Source: Phlebopus portentosus
Taxonomy: Eukaryota; Basidiomycota; Agaricomycetes; Boletales; Boletinellaceae
Reading direction: 5' to 3'
DNA length: 64,000 nucleotides
Assembly (NCBI GenBank): GCA_037892935.1
Contig: JAYXKI010000004.1
Coordinates: forward strand, 186,001-250,000
Shown here: positions 45,803-57,160 of the stretch, in pieces
How the letters are laid out: every line of letters starts with the position of its first letter
How positions within the stretch are numbered: the first letter of the stretch is position 1
The notes under the pieces: generated by a model
The model's database searches: none
The model's input: the letters and a program-made list of their open reading frames with translations, nothing else
Told to the model about the DNA's origin: nothing
Position numbers and translations under genes: made by a program

Positions 45803-47518
45803 CTATTCATCTCCGTTCTTGTCTACCGCTCGGATGAGACTTCTAAGCCGGAGTAATTCGTTGGAGATTTGTCTTATAAACGAGGTCAGATAAATCATGC
45901 GTTGACTTCAGCAGTACGGCCACTTACTGTGCAATCTTTGCGGCAGATGAAGAGTCTTGCTCTGAACGCTGGAGACTGCCGCGCAATTCGTCCAACTGCA
46001 ATCTGAAGATGTCTTCGAACTCTCTCTGCAATCGTCTTTCCTCGGTAAGGATCTGTTGTACTGACGAAAATGCTTCGCGTTCCTTTTCGGACTGCTCTAG
46101 GAGCTTCCTGTACTTTCTCCCAACATCCTCTGCCTCTTTTTGCAACCTTGTCTCTCTCTCCTGCATTTCTTTCTTTAATCGATCCACATCCCGTTTCCAA
46201 CCTTCTGAGAGATGTGTGATAGAGTCGCGAAGTGTGACATATTCGCGTTCACATTTCTGTGAAATGGCTGTCGAATGGTGCACTTGGGCTTCCATCTCTC
46301 GAAGTGCCCGCTTTGAAGTGCTAGTCTCGCTCTTCAGTTGAATCTTCAACGCGGCGGACTCAGTTTCCGCCTTACGTGCACGGTCTAATACCTACCGGTA
46401 AAGTAATGAAAGCTATTGGAAAGAAACGAGGCGAAATAGCACTTGCCTCCTGTAACAGCCGCTCTTTCCTTGCCACGACATTGTTCAGTCCCTCGTTCTC
46501 TAGTCGCAATCGCTCTCTGCCATCTTTTAAATCCTCAATCTGCCGGGTAAGCTGAGCAACCGTACGCTGGCTGAGCCTTAATTGTGTCTTCGTGTTCTCT
46601 AGCGCGTTCTTCGCATTGACTACTCCAGCCTGCAAATCTGCCAGTACTTTAGTCGTGTTTCCTCCGCTTGATCCGAAAGACATGCGCTTCCCAGGAGAAG
46701 GGGGGAGATTAAGTGAAGTAGTAGAGGTCGTAATTGTATCCGACATCTGAATAGAGTTGGTCGAGGTACCAAGATTGAAAGCTTTCTGGTATCGTAGGGA
46801 TTGCCCGTCCTCGGCTAGAGTTCGAGCATGGCCTTTAGTTAAGTAAGCATTTCAAATTGGATCGCAGCAAGACGAGTTTCATTTACCGACAGAGGCGACT
46901 GGGATACCTTGAATCATACTGTCAACAGTGCTTCGAATAAAGCGAGGACCAATGTAGGATGTAAGGGTACGTACGACTCAATGAGCGAGTAGGACTAGCA
47001 GAACGTTTGAAATGGTCCGGACTCAGCGTGTTCGCCGTGAAATCCGTCGGGACACCTTCACGAATAGCACTTGCCTCCTGTTTGGGCAGGGGCAGCAGAG
47101 AATCGGGCCCCGCCATACTTTGCAAAATTTCGAGGCTCGAGGTCCGCCGTTGTAATTTTAAAGCAGAAGGAGACGAATAGCTTGAGCATTGAGGAGGAGG
47201 CAGGTCTGTGGATGATATTGGAGGTGAACTCCGTTTGCTATGATTAACAGGCACAGGGTAAGATGACCGATGCAGGATATTCTCTAAGGTTTGCAATTGC
47301 GCCTGTTGGTGTCTGATGGTATGTTTCAAAGACGATATATGGCTACGAATCGAGACTGTAGGTCGATGAACCATCAGTTCATAGATGCTACAGCTAGAGG
47401 TATAGTCTGCGTACACACCTGGATCCTCTAGACTGAGAGACGGGCTAGCTGCACGGACGGAAGCTCTGGATGATGGTCTCGACTGAGGACGCAACACATA
47501 TTGAATCGAATCGGACAT
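45803..47518 (-). CDS. Coiled-coil protein, possibly She3-like (SWI5-dependent HO expression protein 3 family)
   Basis: One gene, not two: the upstream exon (MSDSIQYVLRPQSRPSSRAS) and the downstream coiled coil join in frame through MIQGIPVASVG, HARTLAEDGQSLRYQKAFNL, GTSTNSIQ and MSDTITTSTTSLNLPPSPGK. The N-terminal half is serine-rich and disordered with one short helix (SSLKHTIRHQQAQLQTLENI). The C-terminal half is a continuous coiled coil: VVNAKNALENTKTQLRLSQR, LKDGRERLRLENEGLNNVV, REMEAQVHHSTAISQKCERE, LRLRSLIRAVDKNGDE at the end. Resemblance to basidiomycete proteins annotated as She3-like (mRNA-transport adaptors to myosin) rests on my recollection of that family; the sequence itself only proves a conserved-looking coiled coil. 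Four or more introns. Confidence 0.6.
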
Positions 47519-47731
47519 GAAAGGGATTCCAAACGAATCCTACCAGGAGCACCAGAAATGGTCGCAATACTAATGTTGAACCGCTGTGAGATACGCTGCA
47601 CGCGGCGGCGCGCTCGCCAAAATCAGCTTACGTACACAAAACCATCTGTTGTGTTCACTGTTCTGTTATAAAACGTCTCTAAAATTCATGGAACTACATA
47701 TACATGATCATACAGAGCACTCGAAATGCAG

Positions 47732-49094
47732 CTACCATCCGAAGATAAGATCAGAGACTTGTCCAAACATCCCTCTTGCCTTGGCTGGTGAACCGTCAGC
47801 CCCGGTAGGCACCTGGTAGGGACTCTCCTTTCTGTTTAGCCCAGGTGCGGCTTTTCGAAAGGCCGAGGACGATGGTACCAGCCTGATCGGTGTTCCCACT
47901 GAAGGTGTGGTGCTTTGCTGAGGGGCTTCTACTTGAGAATTCTGATCATATATCCTGTCCATACGCTCCTGAGTTGAGGATACAGGGGTTTCTGCTCCTA
48001 GACCGGGTGAAGACAATGATGAAATTCTAGCCCCCACACCCAAAATTTGTTCCGCGGCTACAGGATCCTGAAACAAGAATTAGAGCCAAATCATTCATGA
48101 AGCTTTCTGACACGCACCAACCACTTCACCCCGATCATCCATCTTCCACCTTCTCCGCTGAGGATCTCACCGTTCCACTTGCAGGCTCTGGCAGCCTCCC
48201 AAGGTAGTTTGTAGCCTATTTTGAATGCGTTCTCAACATCGCCATGTCGATCCGGTTCGGTGCATCCTCCTTCCGCAATACTTTGGAAATGGGCAACGGT
48301 GGTCGAGTATTTCGCCGGCGGATACCCGAATACAACGACAAAAAGAGTCTGATACTGTACTGTGGGAGGTGAATTCGGTCTGTTGTTGGTCTTGCTGGTA
48401 GATACAGGGTGCCCTGTCGACTACAATGTGCTGGCTTCAACACATGTCACGCTCAATGCATAGCAGAAATACCTGTCTTTGTTGGTGAATTTCAGTCACC
48501 AGGTCGACAACAGAGGAGGTCGGAGGTCCGTCTCCGTCAGAAGTTTCTCTGTGACGATGCCTGAACGATTCAACCAGAAGTTAGTGACGCTAAAACCACG
48601 ACGCAAGGCAAGTTTATACTTCGAGGATGTTGTTTCGAACATCGAGTCAGAGCCGAAGTCAGAGGGGACATTACGCAAATATGTTGAGCTCGTCTTTGCT
48701 CGCGTTGGTATAAGCAGAGGCTCCTCGTGACGCTGACCGGCCACAGGCAGCACCTATAAAGCAAGGATACACGGGTGTGATCTTCAAAGGGCATGGCCAC
48801 TTACCTGACTCTGGGCGAGAGACTGCCGAAAAGAGCGGGAAGAGAAACAGAGTAGTCAGAAATCGGGCCAAGCCAATATACATTGCCTCATACTAAAAGA
48901 TATCCAGGTTGGTATTGTGGCCTTGACTGGGCAAGAGCATCGTTGAGTCCTTGTCCAGGAGCCACGCTGAATCCACTGGACATGTTATTGCCAGTATTCT
49001 GACCATAAGCATGAACAGATGCAGAAGGATGGCCGTGCAAGTGCGGGGAGCCTAAGGAAGTCCGTTGTCTGTCCTGCGAAATGCTCGACGCCAT
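47732..49094 (-). CDS. Nucleoporin Nup53/Nup35-like (RRM_NUP35 domain)
   Basis: Nuclear pore component linking inner-ring nucleoporins to the pore membrane. Start MASSISQDRQRTSLGSPH; the N-terminus is disordered with ALAQSRPQYQPGYLL continuing across an 18-bp micro-exon (48805-48822, SLAQSQ) into EPLLIPTRAKTSSTYLR and DFGSDSMFE. After a further intron comes GDGPPTSSVVDLVTEIHQQR, then the MPPN/RRM_NUP35 fold: VVVFGYPPAKYSTTVAHFQS, NAFKIGYKLPWEAARACKWN and GGRWMIGVKWLDPVAAEQIL. The protein ends RGMFGQVSDLIFGW, a short amphipathic helix like the membrane-binding tail of Nup53. All joins are in frame with about 50-bp GT..AG introns. Confidence 0.83.
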
Positions 49095-49420
49095 AAGATA
49101 AAGATCCTACTTTTGGTGACTGGCAATCCTAAGCTCGCGTTTTTTCTCAGGCGGAGCTCAAATTGTTGCTTTTTTCGGTAACTCACGCCAATCTCACTGT
49201 GTCACTTTTCAATTTACCACAATAAAAGGAATTTGTAGCAGCTAGTCATGTATAATAGTTGCACATGGCTGTATATGATCATACTCTTTGTATTTAATGT
49301 GGTTTTTCTGCTTTTTCTCCAGTCAGTAAATTATCATTGAATGTTGAGTGCTTGATGCTACTTCATTCTATCCCTTCCTTCGATCACATGATAGCATATA
49401 CCTACAGGTGGGTCCATTAA

Positions 49421-49550
49421 CACAGGGGGCAAAACCCTATTTCGGATCCTAAAATATTTGATCCGGAACTGGAATCCAGCCAATCAGAGGTGAGCTTTCC
49501 AATTCTGTTTCATTTATAAGCGACTCAGAAACGTAATTCTGCCCCCTGTG
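49421..49550 (-). mobile_element. 130-bp MITE, PIF/Harbinger-like, copy B
   Basis: Same 130-bp element as 34828-34957 in the opposite orientation, flanked by TAA on both sides. The different flanking triplets (TAA here, ATA there) show two independent insertions. This copy keeps CpGs, for example in GATCCGGAAC and TTACGTTTC (element orientation), and is therefore closer to the ancestral sequence. Confidence 0.85.
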
Positions 49551-50496
49551 TAAGTCTCTGGTGCCCCATTTTTGAAAAGTGATCTGCATCCCTTCTACAG
49601 TAGAAAAAATCTCCATATCTCTCCTCATTGCCTGTGTAGAACATGCTACAATAATGATCAAGTGCCTCTATATATTGTATATTTATGCACAGATACCCTA
49701 TCTGCAAAAAAACACAGTAAAAAATATGCACGTAGAATAGGAAGACTTTGATCAGCACATTTTGTTTTCCTTAAAAGGCATACAAATCACTTTCCATAAA
49801 TGGGGGTGTCAGAGACTTAATAGAACCACCTGTAACATCTCTTCAGTTTGTATATTATAGTTATCCTCGACACAAAAAGCTGATTATATACAAATGGGTT
49901 AAAAGGCTTTCTATGATAGAAATAATATCTTTGTGGAGAAATAAGTGATATTGGTGCCCATTTGAGAGAGATATACTAAAACAGAGCATTCTCAGACTCT
50001 TCAAGTCTTTAAGTATCAGGCCTTCTACATTTATAATTTCTTCTAATTAGGTACATAATATATAATTTTTACATGATTTTCTTCAATCATATTTAAAAAA
50101 AAATTAATGGGTCATTGCTGATTGCTGAGATATAGGCAAGGTTTTATTATATTTTGTCTAATGTTTTATATAAATTTTTAAAAATCAGATAACAAGTTTA
50201 TACAAGCAAGAATACATGTTTCTGACACTTTTCTGCTATATTTTATGTGATATAAGACACTTGACAGTCAGTTAAAAGTCGAATTTAAAACTGACACACT
50301 TGCTAGCCTATATCAATTACCAACATGGTATAATATAGCCCATGTGAGCATATATGGTGACTTTAGAGATTGCCAGTCACCACTACTTTATCTATATCAT
50401 AATACAGTCTCAAACATGTCATCATATGACTATGATATTTTGTGATATGTCACATGTTCACAAGAGTGGTGACTAGTAATTAGCTCTTCTCAATTT

Positions 50497-50562
50497 ACTG
50501 CCTTTTTCATAAGTGTTGTCACACCCCGCATCTCACATGCTCTGACGCGTCTGAGCCAAAAC
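50497..50562 (+). repeat. Dispersed repeat end, copy 3
   Basis: TTACTGCCTTTTTCATAAGT then GTTGTCACACCCCGCATCTC. Matches the copy near 32,737 over about 60 bp. I could not find the opposite end of this element. Confidence 0.6.
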
Positions 50563-50700
50563 AGTAAAAACTCAAGTAAATGATGCTTTTCTCTGTCAAT
50601 TCTACATGTTTCATGACCAGTTAGCACTCGAAAAAAAGTGCTAGCTCATGCATGTAGATGTATGTAGAAATATTTATAATTTGTTGACTGTGTGTGTCAG

Positions 50701-51077
50701 AACAAAACAAACAACTTTACCAAGCCTTGCTCCAAAGGATTATCTGGACTGCTCACAAAATTATTCCTCCTCATACAAGCCATAATAATTTTTTCTTCTA
50801 GTCCGTAAATTAAGTCTATATACATAGCACTGCTCTGATGAAGTTTTGTGTCATTTCGTCTAGTATTTGTGTAGGAAACATCAGACAATTTCATCAACCC
50901 TTGTTCCAGTGGGTCATCTGAACTGTTCAAAAAATCATTCCTCTTTACACAAGCCGTCATAGTTTTTCTCTTGATCTGTAAATTAGGTCTATATACCTTG
51001 CAATACTCTAGTAAGCTTTTGATCTGTTCCGTGCAGTATTTGTGCAATAGTGTAAGTGTCTTTTGTCTTCGCAGCAT
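50701..51077 (-). repeat. Tandem duplication, unit 174 bp, open on the minus strand
   Basis: Two adjacent divergent units, 50,712-50,885 and 50,886-51,059 approximately; CCAAGCCTTGCTCCAAAGGA matches TCAACCCTTGTTCCAGTGGG 174 bp later. Because 174 is a multiple of three, a minus-strand frame stays open through both and encodes a repeated segment (KRNDFLNSSDDPLEQGLMKL, RRNNFVSSPDNPLEQGLVKL). I recognise no protein family; it may be a decayed transposon exon. Confidence 0.6.
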
Positions 51078-52734
51078 TCTCAGGAACTGTCATTCAAAGA
51101 CAACAGATTTCAAACTTGCTTATATCTGAAGAAATCATTATGGTATTCATTCCATATGCACGATGTGGTGCTTCTATTTATGCAATCTATGAGAGACTGT
51201 GGCTCACTCCTACCTGCATCAATTTTCACACCTTTCTGTCACATCTGGATCATCACAATGCTTCTCCGCCACAGCCAGATAACATATCTAGTATGCATGA
51301 GCAGAACAAGAGGCAGTGAATGCTATACTGCCACAGGTGACAGTACAGAATCGACACAGTCCAGAGTTGCAGTCAGACAACAAATCTGGTGGACCCACCA
51401 TCAATTCCGCTCACAATCACAGACACCCAGCTGCGCCTTGACCTACTTCTCTTTTCTTCCCCATTGCCACCACAGTGGGTCATCCCATACATCTGACCTT
51501 ATCTCAGCTGCGCCACTATGAACTAAGAGGTGAGAAGCAGCAAGCTAGGTAAGTAGCACATACCTTAGCATTTGCGACTGTATCATATCCACTCACTATT
51601 CAATGGTCAAGCAAGTGATGGTGCCAACAGTATCACTATGTCCTGTGCAAATGCCATAGTCATTGCAATCAAACTTTCTCTAATAGAGCCTCCAAGTCAA
51701 ATTGCCACACATTCTATTAGCTGTAAATTGATCTTCTATTTCTACAGGCCTCTCGGGCCCTCACGCATGCTCTTCCCAGAATAGAATCTGCAGCAAGTGA
51801 ACCATTGCCATTATGGTCATCTGCTTTCTCCATTCAATTTGCTAAGTAGGCCTTTGTCTGACAGAGATGCTCTTCCATGCTCCTGGAAAAGTTAGATGTT
51901 TTGAGGATAGGGACAGCTTACCAGGCTCCATGCATCTTCATGCGATCTCGTATACAGGGACAGGAAGTCTGCATCAGCACCCATAGCAGAGAGATGAGAT
52001 AGGAGAAGAGACATACCAATATCGATGAAGCAATAGGGGGCCACAGGGACTATGGAATAGCAACAAATACAGTGCAAGCAAAGCACTTGGATTGAGCCAC
52101 ACAGGAGCCAGCTCATGGTTGTCGTAGATGCACTCAGCCGCCCCCGTCTGCAATGAACAAAAAGGTGTATCTGGACCAGTCAAAGCCACCTGAGCATATG
52201 CATCATCGTAACTTCACCTAGGCTCCCACTAGCCAGAGATCATTCTGTTTTGTTTCTATTACCGCCGGGAATCTGTTCAGACTTATGGGAATAATCCATT
52301 TGAACTATCTCTAGAGCCACCTACAGTGCATGCAGGAGCCAAAAGACACACGACAGACATGGATGTAAACCAAAGAGGGGAGAAGTGGTTACGGCACATG
52401 TATCATGCTGTGTGAGTGTGTGACACCCTTCTGCTTTTGGCATAACCACCATGGCCCGTGAGAAGGCTCTCTCAAATGATGCCTGACAGATCATACAGAA
52501 TCTGTTTGAGACCAAGGAGTTCAGTGCAAATCATCTTTCCACTCTGATGGGCATCAACTGCTAGACAATATTCCACATCAACTAGCAGGTTCAGGAGACT
52601 AGCAGCGTCGAGAGAGACATTCTGCAGACAGAAAGGCTAAGGATACTGGAATATCTGGATGTTCATATAAGCCTCTGAGTATATTATTGCCTGCTGAGCT
52701 GCTCATTGCACTGTCAGTATCTACTCAGTGCCAT
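51078..52734. other. Non-coding repeat tract
   Basis: No motif recognised. A 152-codon plus-strand frame at 51,063-51,521 has no recognisable domain and atypical composition. The part near 52,560-52,734 may be the decayed N-terminal coding end of the transposase relic that follows. Confidence 0.45.
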
Positions 52735-53640
52735 CAACTTCCATAGGGATCTGTTTTTTGATGAACTCAAGAACATGTTAGGTGGAGCATCTGGTAAATT
52801 TATCTCAGATTTGATAGTATAGTGGATGCTAGAGCACGCGGGCTTCACAATGAAGAAGGTGCGGCCTTCTTTGGCATGCAGAGATGTTCATATCTATCTG
52901 ACCAGGTCCAGATCATGAAGAAAGCATGGGAACAAAGTAAAACTGCGCAAATCAAATACCACCTCAGGATGGGCTCACAGTACACCCCTGAGTAACTCGT
53001 ATTTGTCGACAAGAGTGCCTGTGACTGTTGAACCTTCTTATGAAACAAGGTGTGGGCCTTATGTGGCCATCACGCTACTCGGAAACAGTTCTTTGCTAGG
53101 GGAAAAAGGTGTGCTGCATTACGTTCTTAAAATTACACAAGCCGGAACTCAATTCGCATAGGTATTCAGTTCTTCCTGCCATCTCTCTGGATGGGATACT
53201 TGAATGCATTATTGTGGAAGGCTCGTTCAATGCGGACTCCTTTGCAGCATTCATTAATACCCTCCTGGACAGCATACAGCCCTGGCCAGTGAGGAACTCA
53301 GTTATTATCATAGACAATTGCTCTATTCACAAGTCCGATGATATGCGCCAACTTATTGAATTCAGGTGAGATGGTCTTCCTGCTGGATCATTGTGTGCAG
53401 GCTATTCATCATGCCGCATCTGTCTAGGGACATGAAGCTTGAGTTCTTGCCAGCATACTCTCCTGACTTTAATCCAATTGAGCTGGCATTTTTGTTGCTC
53501 AAATCCTGACTTCAGCACATTTCTCTGCCAGAGGGTGAAGGTGATGCCGCAGTCTATGCCAGGCTTTATAGAGAGGTTATGTCAATCGGTGTGGCTGACT
53601 GCCGTGCCTTCTATGAACACTGTGGATATGGCTGGTATGT
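52735..53640 (+). pseudogene. Tc1/mariner-type DDE transposase relic with introns
   Basis: Readable blocks in order: DLFFDELKNMLGG and HAGFTMKKV (helix-turn-helix part), LVFVDKSACD (first catalytic Asp), NKVWALCGHHATRKQFFARG, then after removing an intron (about 53,108-53,160) RYSVLPAISLDGILECIIVE, NADSFAAFINTLLDSIQPWP, NSVIIIDNCSIHKSDDMRQL (second Asp), and after another intron KLEFLPAYSPDFNPIELAF (third catalytic position), ending ADCRAFYEHCGYGW. At least four in-frame stops (for example just before LVFVDK and after AFLLLKS) show that it is dead. This kind of intron-containing DDE endonuclease is common in basidiomycetes. I could not find its terminal inverted repeats. Confidence 0.8.
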
Positions 53641-54118
53641 GGTCTTCATTCATTGGTTTCTGATTGATTGGGAGGGATAACTGATTTACATTCTATGCTA
53701 TTACCGCGACTATAGGTGAATGTGGTTTATGTAGATAAGCAACTATGTTCATCTATGAGCTAGATTGAATCAGTCTTGTTCCACATAGCAAATGGTTGAT
53801 GACTTCTGAAGTGCAGTGTTAACCATACAAGATGCGAGAAGACATGGGGCAAAATGAGCTGTTGTAGTATTGTTGATCCCACTCTTGAGCTCATACAGAT
53901 AGTATAATTGCTATATACACATAAGTTATTGCTTTGGTCACATAGTGTGATACAAGGAAGAACAGGCAAAGTCACCATACATATTGAAATAGATCACAAA
54001 TGGAAGAGATATAACATGACACAATGAGGGAGGCAAGTGAGCGCATGAACTAAATGAACATCAAATAAAACAAACCCCATTTAGGCTAACTACGTGCATC
54101 CGAACTCCATTCAGTGCA
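53641..54118. other. Spacer between transposase relic and the broken unknown gene
   Basis: About 480 bp, low-GC, nothing recognised. Confidence 0.45.
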
Positions 54119-55403
54119 AATTTTTGGCCTTCATGAGCTCGAAAATTCTCATCAATCCTTTCTGCTTCATCATAATGTCTGGGATGATGTCAGCTTCAGC
54201 CGTTTCACTTATAGCTTGAGTCTAGGCAGCGTCTCTGTCCTCATCCAATTTGAGTGGAAGTTCAACAAAATGAATGGCTTCACTTCCGTACTCTTGCAGA
54301 ATGTTCAACTTGGTGAGGATTTCAAATGCGACCACCAAATCCTCGAGCATCCCGTGTGCAAAACAGACATGAAGTAAAAAGACCTTAGTTTTCTTCTCTT
54401 CTTTCAGTTGGTCTTTGAGGGAAGCACAGATGGAACTGGCTGCATCATGGAATACCTTAGTGTCAAATACAGTATCAGGCGAGGAATCTTTGCTTTTGAT
54501 GTTCCCATTCTCCCCACGCATGATAGCAAGAAAATGGTTCATGGCGTACTTCCATGACAAGACTGCATCCGGCTTCAACCTCTTAACTTCCTCTTCTTTT
54601 GCATTGCCTAACCGATCAACGCTCTGAAACTTGATTGTATCACCGAACACAATTTTTCCCTACCAGACTGTCCAGTCAGTAGCATGGACATACAGCGTCT
54701 TTTCAGAGATGTATGGAAGGAAGTAGTCTTCATCCTGTACATTTCTGCCACGCCTGAGTTTCTCAGACTCAGATAGGAATGATGCAACCAAAAATGCTAA
54801 GATGGGATGTGATGCAACTGATAATGCTGAGTCATCCGCTGAGTCGGGCCATGACTCACCTTTGGTTCTGGCTGATATAGTCACCGAGACAGAGGAAGTA
54901 CCTCCAGAAGGCAACCTTGTGCATCTCCAATTCCTTTGGAACTCTTAAATCATGCCAAGTGGAGCGCTAAAGCACATTTTCAAAATATGCATCCAGAGTG
55001 GCTCATTGCTGCACTGCAAAAGACAACAAAGAAACTTTTCCAAAAAGAAGTACATTCCAATTGCAAAACATTCTTGTCCCTCATCGATTATTTGTCTTCG
55101 AATCATCGTATGATAATTGAGAGCAGACTATAAATAGCATAAGTATTTTTCCTCGAAAAGGGAAAGTATTCTCATACCTTGTATGTCAGGTATCTTTCCA
55201 TGACATGCACACAATATTTCACCACTTGCATGTTGTCCTGTAAATCTCACAGGTTGGCCTCCAACTTGGCATCAAACTTGACCTCTTGGTCCTGCAACTC
55301 GGTATGCAATTCACCCTTCAATTCATCCTTGACACAATTTTCTACAGCTCGCACATTGGCTGCTTGGTCCCAAAACCCGGCATGCAAGTCACTCTCCAAC
55401 CGC
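54119..55403 (-). pseudogene. Broken gene of unknown function next to the left LTR
   Basis: Read from 55,403 downward: a helical segment QRLESDLHAGFWDQAANVRA, VENCVKDELKGELHTELQDQ, VKFDAKLEANL, a TGA stop, DLQDNMQVVKYCVHVMERYL, then after an intron NYHTMIRRQIIDEGQECFAI, PLWMHILKMCFSAP, VPKELEMHKVAFWRYFLC, then VQDEDYFLPYISEKTLYVHA, KIVFGDTIKFQSVDRLGN, LKPDAVLSWKYAMNHFLAIM, FLLHVCFAHGMLEDLVVAFE and EAIHFVELPLKLDED. Long stretches are open with sensible codons, but at least two in-frame stops (near 55,249 and 54,660) remain, and a frame change near 54,950 may be a missed splice. I do not recognise the family. It begins exactly at the LTR edge, so its 5' part was probably cut off by the LTR. Confidence 0.5.
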
Positions 55404-57019
55404 TGAAACTCCTGTGGATGTTCTGATGCCGGACAGAGAGTGTATAGTTCGAGGGGCTGCCCTAGAATACCTTCAAGCGGTCAGCAGAGAATTACACCCG
55501 AGCTAAGGGCACGAAGGAGTGGAGAGAAATAGGGATATACAATGGAAGGGCTTGGTGAGAACCGGGGATATGAGGGAAGCGCTCGAGGAAGAATTCCGAG
55601 GGTAGGCTTCTCCCGAGATCGACGGTGGCGGTGCAAAGGCTAAATCGACTCTCCGGCTCAGCTGCGAGCTCTGGACTAAAGCCAACTGACCCAAGGCACA
55701 AGAACTAAACTAACTTAGCTACGCTAGTTGAACCACCAACCCGAACGTGACTAATTGACTATGCTAACACACTGGTAAGCGACTGCAGTCGATCTCACTC
55801 ATAGTCTTAAGTGTCAGAACATGGCGTAACAGTTTGAAACGCAATACGATGGATGAAGGACAATTGCTGAGTGTGTCGAAATGTGGTGTGAGGGATGGAG
55901 GTGCACAACGATGACGGAAGGGGACTGAGAGAATCGAAGGATATGTGTGGGATGATGGAACTGACCGTTTCTGATCGAAACAATGCGGAATAACGCCGGG
56001 CAATGACTTGAGGAAGCGGAGAGAGGAATGTCAGGAGGAAAGGGGTGATATGATGTCCTTTCCCGACGACACTGGAGAGGAGAAGGTGTTGCGAGACCGA
56101 ATGCAAGTGGCACGCAGAGTAACTGGGTTACGAGTGAAACTGAGCAAAATAGTTCGGAACACGTATAGAGGTTTCGATTCGGGTGAGAGAAGTAAGAGGA
56201 GCCTTTACATGATCACAGCAAACTATACGAACATACGAACGGCTCTGCTGCGAAGAGAGATCACCGATCGACTGTACAGAACACGAAATGTCGTATATTA
56301 GACTATAGAGACGAGGGAGTCCACTACAAACAAGTAGACTAGAGGTCGAGGGACTTCGAGACGATGTGAGAACTGTAAGCTAAGCTCCTACTCAGCTCCG
56401 ACTAAGCTGTCCTTCTACTACGAGAGTCGTGCTATATTTATACTAAATGTCCAAGACTGAGCCTCCCAGCGGTCAGAGAACCTACATCATAAAGAAAAGG
56501 GAACGCATATCGCTATCTACAAAGGAGAGGAGCGCATATGAATAGTTTAAGGGACACATAGGTCAAAAGAAACAATACTAAGCATGTCTGGAACGAGAGC
56601 ATAATGGATTAAAGGGGACGCATATAGAAAGGTCAGAATATGTGCGAAACCTTTGGAACCGGGTCTCTTTGAGCGGAACGAAGCGGAACTTGGGGAAACG
56701 ACTCGGAAGGGCTCTGGCTAGCCTGACAAAGTAAGTCTGTGATGTTTAACAAAGGAGAGGGACTGAGGACGAGGTTGCAGGGTCAAATCTCTTTGTCTGG
56801 AATGCGGATCTGAGGTCTGGAGACTTGTGATCGACGCGTGCAAACTCGATGCCATGATTCTCCTGTCTTGATGGCCAATTAAAGAATGGTGCACGTGCCA
56901 TCTGGACTATGGCGTTCTTGCTAAGTCTACTCATTTGAGCGAAACCAGTCGAAACCGAGCGAAACCAGTCGGAACACCGCAGAACTGGTCGTAATGACTC
57001 CGTACGTTCCCAAGCTTCA
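55404..57019 (-). repeat. Gypsy-type LTR, inverted copy without internal region
   Basis: 1,616 bp, nearly identical but inverted relative to 59262-60874. In element orientation it starts TGAAGCTTGG and ends GGAGTTTCA (TG..CA ends, TGAA/TTCA mini-inverted repeat). The sequence beyond its 3' end (GCGGTTGGAGAG) lacks the primer-binding site found after the right LTR, so no Gypsy interior follows. The 5-bp flanks (ACCGC and GACTT) do not match, so it is not a simple solo LTR with an intact target duplication. Confidence 0.8.
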
Positions 57020-57030
57020 GACTTACTCTT
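57020..57030 (-). repeat. 11-bp sequence shared by the inner edges of both LTRs
   Basis: GACTTACTCTT here and AAGAGTAAGCC at 59251-59261 are inverted copies with one mismatch. They lie just outside the LTR ends, bounding the broken poly-Q gene. This could be a remnant of terminal repeats of the enclosed segment or part of an inverted duplication. Confidence 0.6.
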
Positions 57031-57051
57031 TATCTCCCGGGTTCATGAAAT

Positions 57052-57071
57052 AGTGACCGTCCGCGGTCACT
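57052..57071. repeat. 8-bp dyad with 4-bp loop upstream of the poly-Q gene
   Basis: AGTGACCG-TCCG-CGGTCACT, a perfect 8-bp inverted repeat about 90 bp before the ATG of the following gene. Could be a transcription-factor dyad site; no evidence beyond symmetry. Confidence 0.5.
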
Positions 57072-57160
57072 CCCATCTCAATCCGACGCGTGGGAGTTTC
57101 GAAGCATAACGCGTCGCATCCAAATTTTCTTCCGCTGTCATCTCTTCTTCATTCTCCAAC

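Larger units (their letters stand above)
49095..50700. other. Low-GC non-coding tract upstream of Nup53
   Basis: Besides MITE copy B and the dispersed repeat at 50,497 no gene or RNA is recognised. The part from 49,095 to about 49,300 should contain the Nup53 promoter. The rest is A/T-rich, low-CpG repeat sequence. Confidence 0.5.

Noticed and set aside
45924..46746. Separate gene starting at MSDTITTSTT (46746)
   Set aside because: Upstream exons join to it in frame through good splice sites, so a single longer gene starting at 47518 explains both parts.
51063..51521. 152-codon plus-strand frame in the low-GC tract
   Set aside because: Composition is rich in His, Ser and Cys with no domain, and it lies in decayed repeat sequence overlapping the 174-bp duplication. 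Probably a chance frame.
55404..57019. Left LTR as a normal solo LTR
   Set aside because: The 5-bp flanks do not match and the inner flank shares 11 bp with the right LTR, so simple insertion followed by LTR recombination does not fit fully.
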